This document shows positions 52,470 to 61,302 of a stretch of DNA of 64,000 bases, piece by piece (position 1 is the stretch's first letter; the number at the start of each line of letters is the position of its first letter). The position numbers were made by a program, and so were the translations under genes. The DNA is taken from NCBI RefSeq assembly GCF_900108335.1, contig NZ_FNVT01000002.1, positions 310,001 to 374,000 of the forward strand. Reading direction: 5' to 3'. The DNA comes from Nonomuraea solani (lineage in GTDB: Bacteria > Actinomycetota > Actinomycetes > Streptosporangiales > Streptosporangiaceae). A model generated the notes under the pieces. That model was not told where the DNA came from. It saw only the letters and a program-made list of their open reading frames with translations, and did not search any database.

Positions 52470-53078
52470 ATGGTGATTCGTACGTTGCTCGCAGAGGACA
52501 TGAATCTGGTACGCGGAGCGCTCGTAGCGCTGCTGGCCTATGAGCAGGACATCGAGGTGGTGGCCGAGGTCGAGAGAGGCGACCGCATCCTGTCCGCCGC
52601 CAGCGCCTGCCACCCCGACGTCGCGGTGATCGACATCGCGCTGCCCGGAAAAGACGGTCTCACCGCCGCCGGGGAGTTACACGATGAGATGCCCGGCTGC
52701 GGGGTGCTCATCCTGACCGGTGTCGGCACGCCGGGGCTGCTCAAGCGGGCGCTCGACGCGCACGTGCGAGGCTTCATGGCCAAGGACTCGCCGCCGGGCC
52801 GGCTGGCGGACGCGATCCGCCGGGTGGCCGAGGGCGAGCGGGTCATCGACTCCGAGCTGGCCATCGCCGCCATGCGCCCGGCGGAGGCTCCGCTGACGCC
52901 GCGCGAGCTGGACGTGATCGGGGCCGCGGCGGACGGGGCGTCGATCGGGGAGATCGCCGCATCGCTCTACCTGGCCGAGGGGACCGTGCGCAACTACCTG
53001 TCCAAGACCACGGCCAAGCTGGGCGCGCGCAGCAGGATCGACGCCATCCGCATCGCGAGGGAGTCAGGCTGGATCTGA
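52470..53078 (+). CDS. NarL/DesR-type response regulator flanking the lanthipeptide locus (RamR-like position)
   Basis: The 202-residue regulator has a full receiver domain with Asp10, phosphoacceptor Asp55 (VAVIDIALPGKDG), Thr83 and Lys105 (GFMAKDSPPG). A LuxR helix-turn-helix follows (PLTPRELDVIGAAADG, IGEIAASLYLAEGTVRNYLSKTTAKLG). No kinase gene is adjacent. The nearest orphan kinase is a DesK-type protein at 61303-62424, across the lanthipeptide genes. In SapB loci a NarL-type regulator (RamR/AmfR) sits at the corresponding end and activates the operon. Unlike RamR, often called atypical, this protein keeps all the phosphorylation residues. It is convergent with the peptidase gene (15-bp overlap). 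Confidence 0.88.
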   Translation: MVIRTLLAEDMNLVRGALVALLAYEQDIEVVAEVERGDRILSAASACHPDVAVIDIALPGKDGLTAAGELHDEMPGCGVLILTGVGTPGLLKRALDAHVRGFMAKDSPPGRLADAIRRVAEGERVIDSELAIAAMRPAEAPLTPRELDVIGAAADGASIGEIAASLYLAEGTVRNYLSKTTAKLGARSRIDAIRIARESGWI

Positions 53079-55058
53079 GCCCGGCCCCGTGTGGGCGGCG
53101 AGGAAGGCCAGGACGTCGGCCGCCAGGCCGACGGACCGGCTGACCGCCCGCGCGCCGTGGCCCACGTCCGGCTCGTGCCGCAGCAGCACCGGCCGGTCGC
53201 CCGCCGTCGCCCACTGCAGCGCGGCGCACATCTTACGCGCGTGCATCGGGTCCACCCGGGTGTCCGCCGCCGAGACGGTGAACAGCGTGGCCGGGTAGTC
53301 CACGCCCCGCTCGACGTGGTGGTAGGGCGAGTAGCCGAGCAGCCAGCCGAGCTGCTCGGCGTCGTCGGGGTCGCCGTACTCGCCGGTCCAGGCGGGGCCG
53401 AGGCCGCTGAGGTGGTAGCGGGCCATGTCGAGCAGCCCCGCCGAGCACACGGCCGCGGCGAACAGGTCGGGCCGCTGGGTGAGCACCGCGCCGACGAGCA
53501 GGCCGCCGTTCGACTCTCCCCAGATGCCGAGCCGCCCGGGAGCCGTCCAGCCGTCGGCGATCAGCTTCTCGGCGGCGGCCACGAAGTCGTCGAACACGTT
53601 CTGCTTGCGGTCCAGCATGCCGTCCCGGTGCCAGCCCTCGCCCTCCTCGCCGCCGCCCCGCAGGTTCGCGATGGCCAGCACGCCGCCCGCCTCCACCCAG
53701 GCCAGGGAGTCGGCGGCGTAGCCGGGCATGAGGGGGATGCCGAAGCCGCCGTACCCGCTGAGGATCGTCGGCCTTGGGCCGTCCTGTCCTGGTTTGGCCA
53801 CGACGACCATGCGGATGGGGGTGCCGTCGGCGGAGGCGTACTCGATGTGGTGGCTGTCCACGGCGGGCAGCGAGACGCGGCCCGGCGCGGACGACCAGAG
53901 CGTGGTGGTGTCGGAGCGGGCGTCGTAGCGCCAGATCTCGGCGGGGGTGACGGCGTCGGTGTAGGCGAACCACGCCTCGGGGCCGCCGTCAGGACGTGAG
54001 GTGAGCGAGGCGATCGAGCCGCTGCCCGGCAGGGGCACCGTGCCCAGGCGCTCGCCGGTGCGGGCGTGGTGCACGGCGATCTCGCCGACCGCGTGCCGCG
54101 TCCTGGAGACGAGCAGCCGGTCCCCGTCGAGCAGCGTGAACGCCCCCAGCACCGCCTCCCGGTCCTCCGGGATCAGCTCCCGCCAGGCGGTGGGCGCCTC
54201 GGGGTCGGCCACGCACAGCCTGCGGCGCGGGGCGTCGCGGTCGGTGAGCAGGTACAGGCGGCCATCGCAGGCCACCGCGCCGGCGGTGCGGGCGTGCGCG
54301 CCCTCCTGTACGGGACGCGGCCGCGGCTCGGCCGGATCGCCGTGCGCCAGGTCGGCCAGCCAGAGCGAGTTGCCCGACGGGCCGCCCGCGGAGATCGTCA
54401 GCCAGCGGCCGTCGGGGCTGATCTGGACCCCGTACGAGATCCGGCCCCTGGTGAAGATCGGGATGTCGTCGGGGTCGCCGATCCGGTGCAGGTGCACGCC
54501 CTGCTGGAAGCGCACGTAATAGAACGCCTCGCCGCCGGGCAGCCAGGCGACCGCGGAGTAGCGGCAGCCGCCGATGGGCCCGTCGATGACGGTCCCGGTG
54601 CCGAGCTCCCTGACGTACAGGCACGCCTTCTCGTCGCCGCTGCGCGAGATCTGGTACGCCAGCCGTCGCCCCTCCAGGTCCGGCTGCCAGTCGTCGAGCG
54701 TCGTGAGCCCGGTGGGGTCGAGCTCCATGGGGTCGAGCACGACGCGGTCGTCGCAGTAGAGCACCGGATGCTCCTGGGAGGTGGACTGGCGCAGGTGGAA
54801 GCGCTTCTCACCGCGCCACACCGGCGCGGTGACCAGCCCCGTGTCCCTGAGCTCGGTGAGCCGTGCCAGGAACCGCTCACGCCCGGGCAGCCGGGCGGCG
54901 CCGTCCTGCCATAACCGGTCCTGCGCCTTCAGCCATGTTTCCGTGCGGGGGTCGGCGGGGTCCTCCAGCCAGCGGTACGGGTCCTCGACGTCGTGGCCGT
55001 GGCGGCGGTCGATGAGGGGGAGTCGCTCAGCGGGCGGATAGTTGTCTGGAAATTTCAT
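53064..55058 (-). CDS. S9A prolyl oligopeptidase, candidate lanthipeptide leader protease
   Basis: The 664-residue, full-length POP has an N-terminal PYRWLEDPADPRTETWLKAQ segment typical of S9A and a seven-bladed propeller (about 75-400). The alpha/beta hydrolase domain carries catalytic Ser516 (GIWGESNGGLL), Asp599 (AADTRVDP) and His634 (EPDVGHGARA). There is no signal peptide. POPs cut after Pro in peptides of roughly 30 residues or fewer in the cytosol. Its ATG overlaps the stop of an ABC gene by 4 bp, tying it to the lanthipeptide operon. FlaP of the class III lanthipeptide flavipeptin is a precedent, and the precursor here has Pro12 in its leader. Confidence 0.9.
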   Translation of the reverse strand: MKFPDNYPPAERLPLIDRRHGHDVEDPYRWLEDPADPRTETWLKAQDRLWQDGAARLPGRERFLARLTELRDTGLVTAPVWRGEKRFHLRQSTSQEHPVLYCDDRVVLDPMELDPTGLTTLDDWQPDLEGRRLAYQISRSGDEKACLYVRELGTGTVIDGPIGGCRYSAVAWLPGGEAFYYVRFQQGVHLHRIGDPDDIPIFTRGRISYGVQISPDGRWLTISAGGPSGNSLWLADLAHGDPAEPRPRPVQEGAHARTAGAVACDGRLYLLTDRDAPRRRLCVADPEAPTAWRELIPEDREAVLGAFTLLDGDRLLVSRTRHAVGEIAVHHARTGERLGTVPLPGSGSIASLTSRPDGGPEAWFAYTDAVTPAEIWRYDARSDTTTLWSSAPGRVSLPAVDSHHIEYASADGTPIRMVVVAKPGQDGPRPTILSGYGGFGIPLMPGYAADSLAWVEAGGVLAIANLRGGGEEGEGWHRDGMLDRKQNVFDDFVAAAEKLIADGWTAPGRLGIWGESNGGLLVGAVLTQRPDLFAAAVCSAGLLDMARYHLSGLGPAWTGEYGDPDDAEQLGWLLGYSPYHHVERGVDYPATLFTVSAADTRVDPMHARKMCAALQWATAGDRPVLLRHEPDVGHGARAVSRSVGLAADVLAFLAAHTGPGSDPA

Positions 55059-56740
55059 GAAACGGGCTCCGGATGCCAGTGGCCGGCCAGGTCGGCGTAG
55101 AGCGGAGCGCCCCTGACCAGCTCGTCGTGGGTGCCGATCAGGGTCTGGGCGCCGTCCATGAGCAGGATGCGACGGGCGCGCAGGGCGGAGGTGAGGCGGT
55201 GGGCGACCACGATGAGCGTGCCGCCGCGGCGCGCGAAGGCGCCCTCCGCCCGGGCCTCGGCGGCGGGGTCGAGATGGCAGGTGGCCTCGTCCAGGATGGT
55301 CAGCGAGGCGGGGGCGAGGTAGGCGCGGACGAGGGCGATGAGCTGCCGCTGCCCGGCGGAGAGCGCGGCCGGGTCGAGCCGGGCGTCATATCCGCCGAGT
55401 TCGGTCACCAGCGCGGTGGCTCCGACCTCCTCGACGGCGGCGTCCAGTGCGGGTCTGGGAGCGTCTTCTCTGAGGTAGGCGAGGTTCTCCAGGAGGGTGC
55501 CGTGGAAGACGTACGCCTCCTGGGGGATGAGCACGCGGGCGGCGGGGTCGACCTGGTCGGCGGGGACGCCGCCGATGAGCGCCTGGCCGCTGCCCGGCCG
55601 CAGCATGCCGCTGACCAGGGCCGCGAGCGTGGACTTGCCCGCGCCGCTGGGCCCCACGACCGCCAGGTGGTCGCCTTCGGGGACGACGAGGTCCAGGCCG
55701 TCCACGACGGGCGCGGAGGCGGGGCCGTAGGCGAAGGTGACGGCGTCGAGCCGTACCTCCAGGCTCGGAGGCCGGATCCTGGCCCGAGCCTGCCCGGCGG
55801 GCGGCGCCGACGACAGGATGCGGCCGAGCGAGGCGGCCAGCCTGATGCCGCTGACGCCCAGCCCCTGCACGAGGCCGCCGAGCGCGGGCGCGAGGGACTG
55901 CGTGACGTACGCGAGCGTGCCGACGATCACCCCGGCGCCGACGCCGCCGTCCAGCAGCCACGGCGTTCCGGCCAGCACGAGGACGACGGGCAGCCAGCCG
56001 CCGACGGCCAGCGCGGCGGTGCGGGCGGCGGTCACCCTGGCCAGCGCGCGGGCGGCGCCGGCCTGCTCGCCGACCTGCCGGCCCAGCCGCGCGGCCACGC
56101 GCTCGCTCAAGCCGCACGCCTCGATGTCGCGCAGCCCGCCCGCCATGTCGGTCATGGCCTCGGCCAGGCGTTCGTCGGCGACGAGGAACGCCCGCTGGCG
56201 CCGCGCCAGCGACGGCAGCGACGTCAGGAACAGCGCCAGCCCGGCCACGAACGGCGGCAGCACCAGCACCAGCGTCTGCGGCGCCAGCGTCAGCAGCCCG
56301 AGCACCACGCTGACCACCGTGAACACGAACCCCCTGACGGTGGTGACCACGGCGGCGAAGGCGTCCCTGGCCAGCTCGACCTGGAGCCCCGCCCGGGCCA
56401 CGGCGGCGCTGTCGCGACGGGTGGCCGGCTCGTCGCGCACGGCCCCCTCGACGACGTGCGCCAGGAGGTCGTCCCTGAACGGCTCCGCGACCGCCGCCAC
56501 GGCCAGCACGACCTGCCGCGCGGCCACCGCGCCCGCCAGCCAGGTGACGCCGAGCGCGGCCAGCCAGCCCAGCCCGATCGCGGGCTCGGCGCGGGCGAAG
56601 CCGTCCTCGATGGCGCGGGCGACGGCGTGCCCGATGAGGAACGCGGGCGCCGCCTCCAGCAGCGACCACAGGCCCAGCCTGACGAGCCGGCGCGGGTCGC
56701 GCACCAGCGCCTTCTTCACCGCCGCCCAGGTCCGGTTCAT
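55055..56740 (-). CDS. ABC transporter, fused permease/ATPase, second half-transporter of lanthipeptide locus (RamB-like)
   Basis: The 561-residue protein has six transmembrane helices (about 15-310) and a C-terminal ATPase with Walker A GPSGAGKSTL (about 377-386). The signature is degenerate (LSAGQRQLIALVRAY), followed by Walker B LTILDEATCHLDP and switch VVAHRLT. It should pair with the preceding half-transporter to export the modified peptide, as RamA/RamB do for SapB. Start and end overlap neighbours by 4 bp (56737-56740 and 55055-55058), so expression is coupled. No peptidase C39 domain is present, so leader removal must be done by another enzyme. Confidence 0.92.
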   Translation of the reverse strand: MNRTWAAVKKALVRDPRRLVRLGLWSLLEAAPAFLIGHAVARAIEDGFARAEPAIGLGWLAALGVTWLAGAVAARQVVLAVAAVAEPFRDDLLAHVVEGAVRDEPATRRDSAAVARAGLQVELARDAFAAVVTTVRGFVFTVVSVVLGLLTLAPQTLVLVLPPFVAGLALFLTSLPSLARRQRAFLVADERLAEAMTDMAGGLRDIEACGLSERVAARLGRQVGEQAGAARALARVTAARTAALAVGGWLPVVLVLAGTPWLLDGGVGAGVIVGTLAYVTQSLAPALGGLVQGLGVSGIRLAASLGRILSSAPPAGQARARIRPPSLEVRLDAVTFAYGPASAPVVDGLDLVVPEGDHLAVVGPSGAGKSTLAALVSGMLRPGSGQALIGGVPADQVDPAARVLIPQEAYVFHGTLLENLAYLREDAPRPALDAAVEEVGATALVTELGGYDARLDPAALSAGQRQLIALVRAYLAPASLTILDEATCHLDPAAEARAEGAFARRGGTLIVVAHRLTSALRARRILLMDGAQTLIGTHDELVRGAPLYADLAGHWHPEPVS

Positions 56741-58386
56741 GGTGTGGCCCCCTGGAAGACCGCGCGGTAGGCCGGGTCCCGCCAGAGCTCGTGGTGCGGG
56801 CCGCGGCCGCGTACCCGGCCGTCCTCCAGCCAGACGACCTGGTCGGCGTGGGCGGCCGTGGTGAGCCGGTGGGCGGCGATCAGGCGCGTGCGGCCCTGGG
56901 GGTCGGTGGTGAGGGCGCGGCCGACCTGGCGTTCGGTGACGGTGTCGAGGCTGGAGGTGGCGTCGTCGAGGACCAGCAGCCGCTCGCCCTGCGCGAACGC
57001 CCTGGCCAGGCCGATCCGCTGCCGTTCGCCGCCCGACATGGGCGCTTCGGTCAGGGGTGTGTCGTAGCCGAGCGGCAGCCGGCGGATGAACGTGTCCGCG
57101 CACGCGGCCCCGGCGGCCTCCTCCGGGGTGGCGCCGATGGTGTCGCCGATCGTCTCGCCGACGAGGACCGGGCGTTCGAAGGCGTACCCGATGGCCGTTC
57201 TCAGCTCTTGTCGCGACAGCTCCGCGAGCGGGACACCGTCGAGCAGGACGGTGCCGCGCTCGGGATCGGTCAGGCGGCCCGTCAGGGCGGCGAGCAGGGA
57301 CTTGCCCGCTCCGGACCGGCCGACCACGGCGGTCACGGAGCCGCCGGGCAGGGTCAGGTCGCCGACGGTGAGGCCGTTGACGGTCACGCCGCGGAACTCG
57401 ACCGTGCCGGGACCGGGCGGGAGTCCGCGGGTGCCGTGCGGGACCGGCGTCAGGTCGAGGACCTCGGCCACCCGCGCGGCGGCGGCCCGCGCCCTGGCCA
57501 GGCCGCCGATGTAGCCGAGCGCCGTGCTGAGCGAGGCGCCGAGCACGGCGTAGCGGGCGGCGGCGTACAGCTCGCCGATCGTCAGGTCGCCGGCCGCCAG
57601 CATGAAACCGCCGGCGATCAGCACGGCGACCTCCAGCAGCGGCACGACCAGCCCCGACTGGACCGCGGCCGAGGCGTTGGCCCGCCACAGCTCCATCCCG
57701 TGCGCGCGCAGCCGGGGCAGCGGCGCCAGCACGCGCCGCGCCTCCTGGCCCGCGGTGCCGGCGGCGGCGATCGTGCGGGCCCCGTCCATGGCGTCCACCA
57801 GCCGGGCGGCGATCTCGCCCTGCACCTCCTGGTAGCCGCCGGCGATGACGGTCGTCGTACGGAGGAAGGCGCGCAGGACGAGCAGGATCACCACGATGCC
57901 CGCCCCGAGCGTCAGCGTCAGGACGGGAGCGATGAGCGTGAGCGCGACCAGCGCGCCCGCCGTGGGGACGAGCAGGGCGAGCGCGCTGGTCACCGTGTCC
58001 GGCGCCCGGCCGACCTCCTCGGCGTTCAGGCCGGCTCGGGTGACGAGCTCGCCTTCGGGGAAACGGCGGGTGGCCGCGGGGCCCGTGCCGAGGAGGTGAC
58101 GCAGGAGGCCGGAGCGCAGGGTGGCGGCGGCGTAGGCGCCGCTCGCGCCGCGGGCCCACACGCCGAGGCTCTCGCAGAGCATGACGGCGGCCACGGCGCA
58201 CGCGCACAGCGCCAGCCAGGGTGTGCCGCCTGGCTGGCGCGAGACGAGTGCGTCGACGGTACGGCCGACCAGGTACGGGACGGCCAGCTCGGCGATCGCT
58301 CCCACGACCGCGGTGACCGCCAGGACGGCGGGCCAGGGGCCGCAGCGCCGTACCGTGCCGATCACGAGCCGGTCTCCTGCCAGCAC
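56737..58386 (-). CDS. ABC transporter, fused permease/ATPase, first half-transporter of lanthipeptide locus (RamA-like)
   Basis: The 549-residue protein has an N-terminal membrane domain (helices from about 14 to 300) and an ATPase with Walker A GRSGAGKSLLAAL, signature MSGGERQRIGLARAF, Walker B LLVLDDATSSLDT and switch IAAHRLT. The GTG at 58386 was chosen because AGGAGG lies 8 bp upstream; the longer frame would run through the intergenic hairpin. It is the first gene after the precursor peptide, separated from it by 72 bp that contain a strong stem-loop. With the next protein it forms a heterodimeric exporter lacking a C39 protease domain. Confidence 0.92.
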   Translation of the reverse strand: MLAGDRLVIGTVRRCGPWPAVLAVTAVVGAIAELAVPYLVGRTVDALVSRQPGGTPWLALCACAVAAVMLCESLGVWARGASGAYAAATLRSGLLRHLLGTGPAATRRFPEGELVTRAGLNAEEVGRAPDTVTSALALLVPTAGALVALTLIAPVLTLTLGAGIVVILLVLRAFLRTTTVIAGGYQEVQGEIAARLVDAMDGARTIAAAGTAGQEARRVLAPLPRLRAHGMELWRANASAAVQSGLVVPLLEVAVLIAGGFMLAAGDLTIGELYAAARYAVLGASLSTALGYIGGLARARAAAARVAEVLDLTPVPHGTRGLPPGPGTVEFRGVTVNGLTVGDLTLPGGSVTAVVGRSGAGKSLLAALTGRLTDPERGTVLLDGVPLAELSRQELRTAIGYAFERPVLVGETIGDTIGATPEEAAGAACADTFIRRLPLGYDTPLTEAPMSGGERQRIGLARAFAQGERLLVLDDATSSLDTVTERQVGRALTTDPQGRTRLIAAHRLTTAAHADQVVWLEDGRVRGRGPHHELWRDPAYRAVFQGATP

Positions 58387-58414
58387 CTGGCGCCTCCTAA
58401 GAACAAGTCGTGAA

Positions 58415-58445
58415 GTCCCCGCGCCATGGCGGACGGCGCGGGGAC
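58415..58445 (-). terminator. strong intercistronic hairpin between lanA and the transporter genes
   Basis: Perfect 11-bp GC-rich arms GTCCCCGCGCC (58415-58425) and GGCGCGGGGAC (58435-58445) with a 9-nt loop. Read on the minus strand it starts 13 nt after the precursor stop and is followed by a T-rich stretch (TTCACGACTTGTTCTT). It likely acts as a partial terminator and 3' stabiliser, so precursor mRNA exceeds transporter mRNA. Confidence 0.8.
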
Positions 58446-58458
58446 CAGGTATCACGCG

Positions 58459-58590
58459 TCAGTGGCAAAGAGCGACACTGAGGTTGCTGGGCTTGCCGGA
58501 GTGGCATGAGAGAACCGTGAGCGTGCTGCCTCCGCTGGCCACGTCGCTGGCCGCGGGAGCCTCAAGACCCTGCAGGTCGAGAAGTACCAT
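58459..58590 (-). CDS. class III lanthipeptide precursor peptide, SapB/RamS-like
   Basis: The 43-residue peptide has leader start MVLLDLQGLEAP, carrying the L-x-LQ class III recognition pattern. The core from about residue 19 contains two ring motifs: S22-x2-T25-x3-C29 (STLTVLSC) and S35-x2-S38-x3-C42 (SNLSVALC), then a final His43. This spacing matches the labionin/lanthionine motif of SapB and labyrinthopeptins. AAGGAGGTG lies 8 bp before the ATG. The first 29 bp, including the start, lie inside the 3' end of lanKC in another frame. LanKC would phosphorylate, eliminate and cyclise it; the peptidase and transporters downstream would trim and export it. Pro12 is a possible leader cut site. 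Confidence 0.92.
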   Translation of the reverse strand: MVLLDLQGLEAPAASDVASGGSTLTVLSCHSGKPSNLSVALCH

Positions 58591-61168
58591 GTCGTACACC
58601 TCCTTCCATCGTGTAGGTGCGGACGGGCCGCTCGGGCGCGGCCTCCAGGAACGGCAGTCGGCAGGGCCGGTCGCCCAGCACCGCGTTCAGGGCGAAGAGC
58701 ACGCCCGCCGTTCCAGTCGCGAAATCCATGGAGAGGCGCAGCAGCTGGTCGCCGGGGAACGCCAGTCCCCCGCCGTACGGCAGCGCGTGCCACCTCAGTC
58801 CCTTCACCAGGTCCGGCTCGCCGGCGCCGAACGCCGCGACCATGCCGGCGCGCCCGGTGAACAGGCCCGACTGCACGAAGAACCCGGCGCGCCCGGCCAG
58901 CCGCAGCTCGGCCAGCGCCGTCTCGAGCTCCTCGTCGTGCCGGTGCCGCAGGTAGCGCTCCAGCACCAGGGCGATCCCGGCCGACCCCTCGTCCAGGTAC
59001 GGCAGCAACCGCCAGCCCTGGTTCACCTGGAGCGAGCCGTCCTCGGAGTGGCGGCAGCGCTTCAGGTCCTGCCGCAGCGCCACGGCCGCCAGGTCGAGCA
59101 GTGCCTGGTCACCGGTGTGCTCGTAGGCGCGCACGAACAGCAGCGCGGGTCCCGACGAGCCGTGCATCAGGCCGGCCCGTGGATGGGTGCCGCCGCTGAC
59201 GTCGGAGATCTGGCCGCCGAGCCGCCCGGCGCAGATGTCCACCGCGCGCAGGGCCAGGTCGGTGCGGCCGAAGTGGAGCAGGTTGAGCCCGATGCCGGAC
59301 AGGCCGGAGAACAGCGCCGACTCCAGGGCCTCCCACTTCTCGCGCAGGCAGATCTCGACCAGGTCGTGGCCGTCCTGGTGGTGTCCGAGCAGGTCCAGGA
59401 CGTAGGCGAGGCCGTGCAGGCCGTCGTAGAGACCGAGGCCCGACCCCTGAGCGGGCCGCAGCGCCCGCACGCGCAGCCAGCGCTCGTAGTCGGGGAAGGG
59501 CCCCAGCCCCGCGCCGGCGAGGGCGAAGAGCACGCCGGCCGCGCCGTAGGCCAGGTTGAGCCCGCCACCGGGCTGGAACTGGGCCACGTCACCGGGGAAG
59601 AGCCGATCGTCCCGGTCGGGGGTGGCGGTGGCCTGGATCGCCCGGCCCATGGCCGCGCGCAGCTCCGGCCAGTCCGCCGTGCCCGGCAGGGGCACCGGGG
59701 CGGCTTCGTCTTGGTCCGATCGGCCCGCTGTCGTCCGGGCGGCATCGTCTTGTTCCGGTCGGCCCGCTATCGTCCGGGCGGCGTCGTCGATCAGGGTCGC
59801 GGGGACGGGGAACGTCTCCTTGACGATCTCGCCGAGGTGCGTGACCTTCGCGCGGTGCAGCGGCAGCATGATCGTGCACTGCGGCGCGAACAGGCCCAGG
59901 CGCAGGCAGGCCAGCGCGTACCGGTCGATCTCCACGCCCTGCCGGTCGGCCGGCGGGGCGAAGGCGGGGTGGGCGAGCGCGGCGCGCGCCCGGTCACCGG
60001 CGAGCGTGGCGACCTCGTAGTCGATCAGGGCCACCCGGCCGTCGTCGGCCAGCAGGATGTTGTCCGGATGCAGGTCGCCGAAGACGACCCCGCGCTCGTG
60101 CAGCGAGGCGATCGCCTGGGCGACGCTCTCCAGCGTCTCGACCGCCCACTCGGTGTACTCGGCCAGGTCCCGCTCGGTGCAGGTGGCGCGGGTCAGCGGG
60201 TAGCGCTGCACGAGCCGCCGCTGGAGCGGCGCGCCGTCCACGAACTCCATGACGAGGAAGTGGTGCTCGCCCAGCGTGAAGTAGTCGCGCAGCGCGGGCG
60301 CCGCGGGCAGGCCGGACAGCCGGTCGAGAATGTCGCGCTCGTGCTCGATGCGGGCGACGGCGTCGCGTCCGGCCGCGTCGAGCCCGGCGTGCGGCCTGGC
60401 CTCCTTGAGCACCACGCGCTCCCCCGTACGCTGGTCGCGGCCCAGGTAGACGCCGCCGCCGTTGGAGAAGTGCAGGACACTCTCGATCTCGTACGGCAGC
60501 CCGCCCATCGTCACCGCGTTGCGGGCGGCGAGCTGTGGCTCCAGGAACGCGGGCAGCGTCGTCCACGGCGGCACCGAGAACGTGGCGCCCCGGACGTCGG
60601 GGATGAGCGTGCCGGTGCCGTCCTCGATGGCCAGCACCCGCTCGCCGGCGGCGGACAGGCAGTGCCGTTCGGCGAAGCCGCCGTACCTGACGAACAGGGG
60701 GCCGTCGCCGTAGCGCAGGTCGCTGAGGATGTACGGGCCCTGGACGTCGCGCAGGAGCTCGTCGAGCTCTTTGAGCACGAGTTCGAGCTGGCCCTCGTCC
60801 CTCGGGTAGATGGTGATCAACTTGCCGCTGGAGGCGCGGGAGGCAGCCTTCGAGTTCACCATGACGAGCACGGGGAGACCGCGCAGGAACTTGAAGGCGA
60901 TACCGCGCGGCAGGCAGTAGTCCCATACGGCCGCGATCGCCTTTTCCGCGTCTTCCACCCGGGCCGACACGTGAATCTTCCAGCCCTGTGCGGGAAGTGG
61001 CGGCTCATTGTCCGGCGCGAAATAACACCAGGTGTCGGTCAGCGCGCTGGACCAGCCTGCGGGCAACGGGGTGCGCAATATGGAAAAGTCGGCGTCAGCG
61101 GCCGTGCTGTGCTCTAGAGAGTCGTAGAAACACGGGTCAACAAGGCAGTAGAGCTCGTACTTATCCAT
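58562..61168 (-). CDS. class III lanthionine synthetase LanKC (RamC-like)
   Basis: This 868-residue trifunctional enzyme installs Dha and rings in the precursor. The lyase domain (about 1-200) has K64-x-H66 (GWKIHVSA), the OspF-type catalytic pair, plus YILSDLRYGDGPLFVRYGGF. The kinase domain (about 225-490) has a Gly-rich loop HFSNGGGVYLG, Lys255, catalytic Asp365 (VFGDLHPDN) and metal Asp383 (LIDYE). The cyclase-like domain (about 540-850) has GLYDGLHGLAYVL, LSGIGLNLLHFG and LMHGSSGPALLF, where the zinc ligands of LanC (Cys-His-Gly) are lacking, which defines class III rather than IV. AGGAGG precedes the ATG by 10 bp. Its 3' end overlaps the precursor gene by 29 bp. Confidence 0.95.
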   Translation of the reverse strand: MDKYELYCLVDPCFYDSLEHSTAADADFSILRTPLPAGWSSALTDTWCYFAPDNEPPLPAQGWKIHVSARVEDAEKAIAAVWDYCLPRGIAFKFLRGLPVLVMVNSKAASRASSGKLITIYPRDEGQLELVLKELDELLRDVQGPYILSDLRYGDGPLFVRYGGFAERHCLSAAGERVLAIEDGTGTLIPDVRGATFSVPPWTTLPAFLEPQLAARNAVTMGGLPYEIESVLHFSNGGGVYLGRDQRTGERVVLKEARPHAGLDAAGRDAVARIEHERDILDRLSGLPAAPALRDYFTLGEHHFLVMEFVDGAPLQRRLVQRYPLTRATCTERDLAEYTEWAVETLESVAQAIASLHERGVVFGDLHPDNILLADDGRVALIDYEVATLAGDRARAALAHPAFAPPADRQGVEIDRYALACLRLGLFAPQCTIMLPLHRAKVTHLGEIVKETFPVPATLIDDAARTIAGRPEQDDAARTTAGRSDQDEAAPVPLPGTADWPELRAAMGRAIQATATPDRDDRLFPGDVAQFQPGGGLNLAYGAAGVLFALAGAGLGPFPDYERWLRVRALRPAQGSGLGLYDGLHGLAYVLDLLGHHQDGHDLVEICLREKWEALESALFSGLSGIGLNLLHFGRTDLALRAVDICAGRLGGQISDVSGGTHPRAGLMHGSSGPALLFVRAYEHTGDQALLDLAAVALRQDLKRCRHSEDGSLQVNQGWRLLPYLDEGSAGIALVLERYLRHRHDEELETALAELRLAGRAGFFVQSGLFTGRAGMVAAFGAGEPDLVKGLRWHALPYGGGLAFPGDQLLRLSMDFATGTAGVLFALNAVLGDRPCRLPFLEAAPERPVRTYTMEGGVRHGTSRPAGS

Positions 61169-61270
61169 TTGGCGGGAACCTCCTGGGCGGTGTCCCTTGA
61201 CTCTGCCGCGCCGGAGGCCGGGCCACTAGTCACATACCGCATGGACCATACATGGCTATTCAATTTTCAT

Positions 61271-61287
61271 TTGTGATGATCTCACAA
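61271..61287. promoter_or_regulatory. AT-rich lanKC promoter region with palindrome
   Basis: TTGTGA-TGATC-TCACAA is a 6-5-6 inverted repeat in an unusually AT-rich stretch (about 61250-61315) between the kinase stop and the lanKC start. It lies 103 bp upstream of the lanKC ATG. It is a candidate operator for the response regulator at 52470-53078. I see no unambiguous -35/-10 pair. Confidence 0.5.
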
Positions 61288-61302
61288 TGGTTGGGGTGAC
61301 AT

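Noticed and set aside
58452..58793. 113-codon minus-strand frame covering the precursor region
   Set aside because: The frame is Arg/Pro-rich and its start lies inside LanKC. The adjacent frame gives the 43-residue precursor with a proper ribosome site.
58181..61117. 978-codon antisense frame opposite LanKC
   Set aside because: Composition is that of a GC shadow and the opposite strand encodes all LanKC motifs.
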